NCBI GenBank assembly: GCA_964036295.1
Contig: OZ038462.1
Span: 33,438,355-33,502,354 of the forward strand
Direction of reading: 5' to 3'
Length of the DNA stretch: 64,000 nt
Source of the DNA: Plumapathes pennacea
Taxonomy: Eukaryota > Cnidaria > Anthozoa > Antipatharia > Myriopathidae
A model generated the notes under the pieces. It was given only the letters and a program-made list of their open reading frames with translations, ran no database searches and was not told the origin of the DNA. Each line of letters starts with the position of its first letter. Position 1 is the stretch's first letter. The position numbers and the translations under genes were made by a program. Of the stretch, positions 58,801 to 64,000 are shown one piece after another.

Positions 58801-59534
58801 CAGAGCTACCCAGCGATGCCTCAGCAGATGCGAAACTTGACTTTATGAAAACTCAATACCCAGTGTCGAGTTATAGACGTTTAGGTAGCTTCACCGTCAA
58901 CGGACTGGCCGAGGCAAAAGTCCCGGATGACATCGGAAAAGTGTTTGAATTCCGGATACGCTTTATGGGACATAAGGGAAGCAACTGGATCATACTGAGC
59001 GATGTGAGTAGGCACAGTTTGGGTGCAGTAATGCTAAAATATAAGGCACACGGCGCTTTGGATCTGACCTGTTTATACGGAGAAAAGTTGTCCCAGCAAC
59101 CAGAGACACCCTACTCCCCGCGTCATCCACCAACTATTCGTAACATTTCTTTATAATTACAGTGAACCGTTTACGTAAGGTGTTCCCAGCTTCCAGGGTT
59201 GACCTGCGCCCAGCCTCGGGGTCCCAGGATAACCTTCTCTGTATAAAAGGTGTTTTCGCAGTAGAGCACGGAAATTTTTAGTTGACTCTGATACTCTCTC
59301 TAGTTATATATTTTTTATCGTTTGGCCTTGGTATACTCGTGGCTTAGTGAAAACTATAGGTGTGATTCTGCGTACAGTGCATTGTCAACCCAAGGTTGAT
59401 ATAAGTAATTAATGGCCCTGACTGTTCCCGGCTTTTGCGGCGTAAGGTTTATCCATTGACACTTTCATTACATTTACTAACTCGAGAGTTTCTTACATTT
59501 TCAGATTCACATTGTGCCACGTGGAAAGAGTTGA
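49900..59534 (+). CDS. MGAT4: MGAT4-type alpha-1,3-mannosyl-glycoprotein 4-beta-N-acetylglucosaminyltransferase, complete
   Basis: Fourteen exons close to 569 residues: 49900-50011, 50083-50103, 51406-51726, 52088-52221, 52845-52891, 53631-53744, 54346-54421, 55136-55250, 55755-55885, 56423-56530, 57598-57791, 58570-58676, 58804-59003 and 59505-59534. It is a type II Golgi enzyme with a short cytosolic start, a membrane anchor ([20 protein letters not shown], residues 12-31) and a coiled-coil stem ([16 protein letters not shown]). The catalytic region has [27 protein letters not shown], the metal-binding acidic motif ([12 protein letters not shown], residues about 277-279), [20 protein letters not shown] and [13 protein letters not shown]-terminal lectin-like region ends [13 protein letters not shown]. 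It adds the beta-1,4 GlcNAc branch to N-glycans. The family assignment is secure. The paralogue (A or B) is not resolved. The last exon is tiny; reading through instead gives a longer unrelated tail ending at 59156. Confidence 0.95.
51841..51900. repeat. Perfect 28-bp-arm hairpin in MGAT4 intron
   Basis: TGCATGAGGGCACTTGAGGT continues to GCATATTA. After four bases the exact complement returns to TGCCCTCATGCA. It lies about 115 bp downstream of exon 51406-51726. Confidence 0.9.
52286..52429. mobile_element. Short MITE with TGTGACCCTCTCC termini
   Basis: TGTGACCCTCTCCAGAAAAT at the left faces TTTTCCCGGAGAGGGTCACA at the right. Internal GTTTAAACAG and GTTTAAATG motifs are also partly inverted. 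MGAT4 intron, non-coding. Confidence 0.8.
53097..53432 (+). mobile_element. MITE family A, copy 5 (MGAT4 intron)
   Basis: AGAGCCATTTTCGCATGACT starts the element, and the eroded end AGTGATCTGAAAAGCATTCT closes it. The interior matches the other family A copies (CCGATTGGTCC, AATCAAAAGCAAAAGCAAAA). Confidence 0.8.
54566..54802. mobile_element. MITE with GGGCCGATTTTTTAAAC termini
   Basis: GGGCCGATTTTTTAAACAAAG at the left and TTTAAAAAATCGGCCC at the right are inverted. The interior repeats GTTTAGACC/GGTCTAAAC. Non-coding, MGAT4 intron. Confidence 0.8.
54840..55079 (+). repeat. Dispersed repeat C, copy 1
   Basis: The segment from AGGCCATACTTTAAATAGTA through GTATGTAAAGTGCAGC to GAGGACACACCTTTATGA recurs reverse-complemented at 55906-56200. 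The two copies flank MGAT4 exons 55136-55250 and 55755-55885. Confidence 0.8.
55906..56200 (-). repeat. Dispersed repeat C, copy 2 (inverted)
   Basis: It starts CATAAAGGTGTGTCCTCTGT and ends TACTTAAAATATGGCCTTT. It is the reverse complement of the copy at 54840, with about 10-15 percent difference by eye plus a roughly 60-bp length difference. Confidence 0.8.
56570..57077 (+). mobile_element. MITE family A, copy 6, interrupted by family B
   Basis: AGAGCCGTTTTCGCATGA opens and CAGTCATCCGAAAAGCGCTCT closes the element. Between CATTGATTGG and ATTGGCTCTGTG a 165-bp family B element is inserted. It lies 40 bp after MGAT4 exon 56423-56530. Confidence 0.85.
56857..57021 (+). mobile_element. MITE family B, copy 2, nested
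   Basis: Termini CAGTGCTCGACATTAA and TTAATGTCGAGCGCTG are flanked by ATTGG on both sides, giving a 5-bp (perhaps longer) target-site duplication. Comparison with uninterrupted family A copies (GATTGGCTCTGTG) shows the empty site directly. Confidence 0.9.
57088..57435. repeat. GAT/GAC trinucleotide low-complexity tract
   Basis: About 350 bp of GATGATGACGAT-type units lie in the MGAT4 intron upstream of exon 57598-57791. The resulting Asp-rich or His/Ser-rich reading frames on both strands are repeat artefacts. Confidence 0.9.
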
Positions 59535-59753
59535 CGTGTGGATATTGTTTTTTTTTTTTTTTTTTTTTTTTTTCTTTTAGATATTTTTACTTGAATGTAA
59601 ATAAATTCCTAGAATTAACACCTTTGCTGCATTTTAAAATGTACGCACACAATTTTGAGAATGATCAGCATCACCCAATGCAATTTATTTATTGTCTTCT
59701 AAAGATTGCGAGTGGGTACAGGACGAAATTACGATCACTTTTGCATCACGATT

Positions 59754-59759
59754 AATAAA
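59754..59759 (+). promoter_or_regulatory. Candidate MGAT4 polyadenylation signal
   Basis: AATAAA lies 220 bp after the MGAT4 stop codon and is followed by a GT-rich region (TTGTCACTGGCCTCTGTTGATTGTGTTT). This would end a short 3' UTR. Confidence 0.45.
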
Positions 59760-59814
59760 GCGCACTTTCACCAAGTTGTCACTGGCCTCTGTTGATTGTG
59801 TTTCATTGCACCTT

Positions 59815-60020
59815 TAACCCTTTCACTTTCAAGAGTGATCAACTTCAATTTACTCTTTCGTTTATCTCACCAGATATATTGTACAGTTGGGAGAACTTAG
59901 CTTTATCCCTCGCTCAGATGAAAGCTGATCAAATTATCAGTTCTCACTACATCACTCATACATTTTCTTCTTAAGCAGTTAGGAGAATCTGGAATTTGCG
60001 CTTGGGAGTGAAAGGATTAA
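59815..60020. mobile_element. MITE with TTAACCCTTTCACT termini
   Basis: TTAACCCTTTCACTTTCAAG at the left faces GGGAGTGAAAGGATTAA at the right. A partial relative with the same TTCTCACTACATCACTC core lies near 8660-8745. Confidence 0.7.
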
Positions 60021-60050
60021 CTTCGTTCCCTACCGCACAAGGTTGATGTC

Positions 60051-60163
60051 GATGAACGCCGTAAAGAACGTGTTGGCATTTCAAGCATCGGTCATTATAC
60101 TATGATCCGTGGTGACGAAGAGCCATCGGTCGAAACGTCAACCAACATCGTTCTTTACGGCGT
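60051..60163. repeat. Inverted repeat pair
   Basis: GAACGCCGTAAAGAACG (60054-60070) is complemented by CGTTCTTTACGGCGT (60149-60163), with GTGTTGGC/AACC-type partial matches inside. It fits a small foldback element. Confidence 0.6.
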
Positions 60164-60193
60164 CTTGCATTTCCACCTCACGTGGTACATAAT

Positions 60194-60447
60194 GGCCTGG
60201 CAAAACGAGGACACACTGTGGCAACATTATGTCCTTCGATGTTTCCAGGGTGGCAAAACGTGCGGCACTGTTGTGCTCTGTGCGGACACAACAAATGTTT
60301 CCGATGGTTTTCAGAAACACTTCTTGTAATCCAGAACACAAATTTTGTGTCCGCAACAAATATTTCGCTCGTGGAAAAACGTGAAACAATTGGAAAACAT
60401 GCGCGCGCTAGCAATGTTGTCGCCACGTGTCCTCGTTTTGCCAGGCC
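60194..60447. mobile_element. MITE with GGCCTGGCAAAACGAGGACAC termini
   Basis: GGCCTGGCAAAACGAGGACA is matched by the complement GTGTCCTCGTTTTGCCAGGCC at the right end. The interior GTTTCCAGGGTGGCAAAACG and CTCGTGGAAAAACGTG are also partly inverted. A GTTGCA-rich tail (60455-60628) may be a second element. Confidence 0.8.
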
Positions 60448-60902
60448 TTTTGCAACGCCGATTTGCTCCAAATTCACGCAACGGTGTTGCAAGTTTTTTA
60501 ATCGCTTTCAAAAACTTGCAACGCGTTGCAGCACTGTAAACATCGCGAAAAATCGTTCGCAATGAGGTGTTACACCTGAACAATTTTTAGCGCAAGATCG
60601 TATCGTTGCAAATCGACCAGTGTAACACCACCTTCAGAGGGAGTCGACGGTGTATACTTTGTACCGTGAAGCTGTTTTAATCTATAAATGTAAACGCCAA
60701 ATTTAGACCAAGTGTAATTATTGAGTGCAAAACAATTTTTACCACAACACACTAGTTTCTCGCTCTCTGATTGGTCGATTTACCGTGGTAAATAAGAGTC
60801 CAGACAACGATGCTGACGCCAGCATGTCACGTTTTGCAGAGAAATACAACGAAAGTTTCCTGTATATTTCTAAATGTTGTGGTAAAAAACAAATTTCCAT
60901 TG

Positions 60903-61060
60903 GTTTACCGTGGTGTGGACTCTTATTTACCACGATTTACGTCATCACATGACCAAAATAAGTTGCGGACTCACTCGGCGAAGCGCCTCGCGAGTCCACA
61001 ACATTTTGACCATGTGATGACGTAAATCGTGGTAAATAAGAGTCCACACCACGGCAAACC
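60903..61060. mobile_element. Foldback element with about 50-bp arms
   Basis: GGTGTGGACTCTTATTTACC and CGATTTACGTCATCACATG are repeated as the complement CATGTGATGACGTAAATCG and GGTAAATAAGAGTCCACACC. The loop itself contains a smaller GGACTC/GAGTCC inverted repeat. A single copy of the GTGGTAAATAAGAGTCCA end also occurs at about 60784. Confidence 0.85.
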
Positions 61061-61898
61061 AGTGGAAATTTATTAAATACACGAACATTTTGCCTGTCCA
61101 GTTTAGAAAAAGAAAACACCTTTCAGGTGCATTGCAGACTCTAATTTAATTTGACACAACGGAACAGAAACAAGAGCGACGAAAACCCCATGAACAAGAA
61201 GGAGAGAAAAATACGAAGGTCATGTTTGTTGGTAGTTTGGCGTGTTAGAAGTTTAGCTGCATGCAGACTTGCCCTCGCCATGAATCAAATACAAACTAGA
61301 GCGTTTGACACATTTACTAACTGAGTACAGTCAACTCTGGCCTTGCCGAACTCCTAGTGCCTCCCTCTCGTACTAAAAAAAAAAGAACGCGAAAAAAGTC
61401 CCGCCGAAGCAGAAAACTGACTGAAAACAACTGCGCTACACCGAAGGATAAATCTTGGTCCTGAGATGTATCATATGTTCAATTAACTTACAAATAGGCA
61501 ACAAAACAAAACGGAGCACAGATGCGGGCCACCTTAGCACTCGAGTATAACAACAAATTCTCACTGCCAAGACAAGAGTTTACAAAGATCAAGACAAGTG
61601 CACTTTTTCAGACCAGTGAACTTGTACTATTGTGTAAATACACATATTCGTGTTATAAAAAAGACAGAACGCAAAAAAGAAACCCCACATTCAATACGAT
61701 AATCGCAACTAAGAACAAAATGGCAAAACACCGTTAAGTTTTGAATCTATTCAAAAACCTAAACATAATGCTAAATGCCGCGGTGTGATGAGCTGTAAAC
61801 AGCAAAGAAACAGCAAACAGAGGCGAGGAACTGATGGGGGCGTCGGATGGCGAGGAACTCCTGCCTTGCTCGCTTGTACGCTGCATGTCGTACGGCCA
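61061..61898. other. Probable calnexin 3' UTR and flank
   Basis: No exon is supported. The region directly follows the calnexin stop on the minus strand and is likely its 3' UTR at least in part. Confidence 0.4.
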
Positions 61899-63646
61899 TC
61901 AGTTGTCCTTTCGGGCACGCCGCCTCGTGACACGTTTGCTGGACAGAAAAAAAGAGAAGTTGATCTTCAGCTTATTTCTAACAACAACGGGTTCTAGCCT
62001 CAATTTGAGTTTATCTACAGCGTTTCAGAAAAACTCACAGAGCAACTTCAGGATTCACGGTTTGTGCACAGTCATGGTGTCAGAAAAATACGCCTCGTAA
62101 ACTCTACTGTACATCCGTGTGATATGTTGCGCACATCCGCGATGCTATCACTAATATGATTTAGCATCGTAAAGTAGCTGTACCTGTCGTCATCATCTTC
62201 TTTGACCGGTTCGTCCTCGGCTTCCTGTAAGGGAAATTCGACAAATAGTAAGTTCTTTTCTCATGAGGCAGGTGTTCAGGTCAGATTTAACAAGTGCATG
62301 TTAAGAATGGGCGTTTCCGAGTAGAAATGATAGGTAGGCCCCGTCCACACTAATCCGGATAAATGTGAAAACGGAGGTTTCGTATAAAAATGCATCAAAA
62401 GTTTTCCGTCCACACTACCGTTTTCGAGTCGTTTTTTGCTGTCCACACTAAAACGCGTTTTCGAAAATATCTCTTTTCGGTCATCCAAAACGCGTCTTGG
62501 TGTGGACGGGAGGCCAAAGCGGATAAATGAATATCCGTTTTCAATTTTATCCGGATTAGTGTGGACGGGGCCAGCCCAGAAATTTGCTGGTTTTAGTGAC
62601 TCAGCCGAGTCAGTGGAATCACGTAATAGTCAGTCCTAACTTTTTTATACCAAAATAATTGGCTATATCATACCATTTTGATTTCCTCTTCCTTCTCTTC
62701 AGCCTGATTGAAGTTAAGACAGAAAAATCTGAGTTAGTGAAATGAAGTGTGCTTTACAAAGACACCAGAGTAGTATTCTAAACCGACACAATTCGGGGCT
62801 GAAGACCAAACTTCTTCACAGAATGGGGTGAACATAGATTACCTCTCGTTCCTCTTCTTCACCATCGCCCTCTCCCTCCTCTTTTTTATCTTCAGCCTTC
62901 AAAAATAAAACCAACATAGATGCGTGAGATATGGTTGGACGCCGTACATTAAAATAACCAGGAAGAGCCAGCAAACCTCATCTTCCTCTTCTTCTTCCTT
63001 CACGTCGGCCGTAGGAGCATCGGTTTTCTTTTTCTTCGCATCAGCATCGCCCTGTAGGATTATAATATTACACTTCACCGTGTGGTCTTGTACGACTGGC
63101 ACATAAACTGTTTTAAATCAGGCTACAAACCTTTCCTCCTCCAGGGAAACAACAAGCTGCAATTAGTACAAATGGCAGGATGACCACGATAACGAACAGC
63201 ACCCACAGCCATGGCCTCTCATTAGTCGCCTCCATAAGATTACTCACTATACCCCCCTGGAAACAAAAAATGACTACATGTTAAACGACAACACATGCAG
63301 TAGAGCAAGTTGTGAGCTGTACCACCAAGCCACCCACCCACCCCCCCCCCCCCAAAAAAAAAAACAGAATTAATGTTCACAACGTACACAAACATGTACC
63401 CTAAATGTTCCAACTGTTTGATTAGTGTGCCATACCGTATAAAATTCTTGTGCTAGAGGCATTAACATCAAAAAACAACTTCCCTATTTCACCCAAATGT
63501 CCAGATGAAGCATCATACATGGCCTCAGAAGAGTGTTGAATTCATTTGCTATTTATCCCACTTTAGATGTTATTGCATAACTTGTGCATGAGACACCAAC
63601 CTCACTACTGTCACCATAAGTCTCTTTTGCATTCTTCTTGACCCAA
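61899..63646 (-). CDS. CANX: Calnexin, C-terminal exons (gene continues beyond the window)
   Basis: Seven exons close in phase: 63601-63646, 63131-63256, 62977-63051, 62843-62896, 62674-62703, 62184-62224 and 61899-61938. They encode the end of the luminal arm (WVKKNAKETYGDSSE), a membrane span starting ERPWLWVLFVIVVILPFVLI, then KKTDAPTADVKEEEEEDE and further acidic exons, ending DDDSKRVTRRRARKDN. Calnexin is an ER membrane lectin chaperone that holds monoglucosylated N-glycoproteins for folding. The PWLW start of the span, the KKTDAP motif, the acidic cytosolic tail and a basic C-terminus near the ER-retention position are typical. The globular lectin domain and P-arm are not in this window. 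About 136 residues are seen. The final exon is placed on a strong acceptor (CTCTTTTTTTCTGTCCAG). Confidence 0.92.
62337..62572. mobile_element. MITE with GGCCCCGTCCACACTAATCC termini (calnexin intron)
   Basis: GGCCCCGTCCACACTAATCC is matched exactly by GGATTAGTGTGGACGGGGCC, extending to about 27 bp (GGATAAA/TTTATCC). Internal GTCCACACTA/TGGTGTGGAC motifs repeat the theme. It lies in the intron between exons 62184-62224 and 62674-62703. Confidence 0.85.
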
Positions 63647-64000
63647 CTAGACAAAGGAAACAAACACATTTTGTGTTTTTAAAGATCATTGGACAAAATA
63701 AGATTTTTTTCAACTCTTCACCTCTCAATCCTGTGATTCTCCCAACCAAACACAGAGAAAAAAATGTACATGCATGAGTGAGGAAAGGAAATTGATCATT
63801 CCATGAGTTTTCAGCCAAGCAAGGCATTGTTATTGAGAAAATAAAGCTAGAACATCACTACTATCACAGTGTTTATAAAATAACTCTGATACTACCTGCA
63901 TTCTGATTGGCTAAAAAATTTTACAAATAGGTACAAAGACATGGTTTTGTGAAGCATGTTTAGTTATTTTATAAAATCAATATAACACACGTTTCCATGC
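63647..64000. other. Calnexin intron reaching the window edge
   Basis: No further calnexin exon is recognisable in these 354 bases. The remainder of the gene should lie to the right of the window. Confidence 0.55.

Noticed and set aside
58358-58840. 160-codon plus-strand frame
   Set aside because: Only 58570-58676 is real coding DNA (an MGAT4 exon). The rest is flanking intron read through.

Overview
The window is metazoan genomic DNA. Genes are split into many small GT-AG exons with long AT-rich introns, and the intergenic DNA is packed with short inverted-repeat elements. Conserved proteins (CCDC22, MGAT4-type glycosyltransferase, calnexin) together with a cluster of divergent TNF-receptor genes suggest an anthozoan cnidarian, most likely a stony coral. 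That assignment is an inference from gene content. No sequence search was run.

Layout. 0-11 kb is mostly repeats: a truncated LINE reverse transcriptase, two small Ser/Thr-rich exon-like units, and many foldback elements. 11.7-17.5 kb (minus strand) holds a small Cys-rich ORF, a TNFR-type death receptor (A, 12.5-14.6 kb) and a second TNFR-like locus with a cytosolic-type N-terminus, one membrane segment and one cysteine-rich repeat (C, 16.4-17.4 kb). 20.5-30.2 kb (minus) holds a multi-exon gene that appears to join an IPT/DBB-like module, an ankyrin-like module and an NB-ARC ATPase. A 2.4-kb non-autonomous transposon lies in one of its introns. 33.4-36.2 kb (plus) is a second complete death receptor (B), a paralogue of A with the same splice phases at its shared exon borders.

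37.2-45.7 kb (minus) is a complete 18-exon CCDC22 gene. 49.9-59.5 kb (plus) is a complete 14-exon MGAT4-type N-acetylglucosaminyltransferase gene with a 21-nt microexon. 61.9-63.6 kb (minus) is the 3' end of calnexin, whose luminal exons lie beyond the window. Exon borders were placed by hand from splice signals, reading-frame phase and recalled family similarity. For CCDC22 and MGAT4 the phases close exactly, giving 644 and 570 codons including stop.

Biologically, 12-36 kb looks like an innate-immunity and cell-death neighbourhood: two death-domain receptors in opposite orientation flank an NB-ARC adaptor-like gene. CCDC22, an NF-kB and endosomal-recycling regulator in other animals, lies tail-to-tail with receptor B. 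MGAT4 and calnexin both act on N-glycoproteins in the secretory pathway. Their adjacency may be chance.
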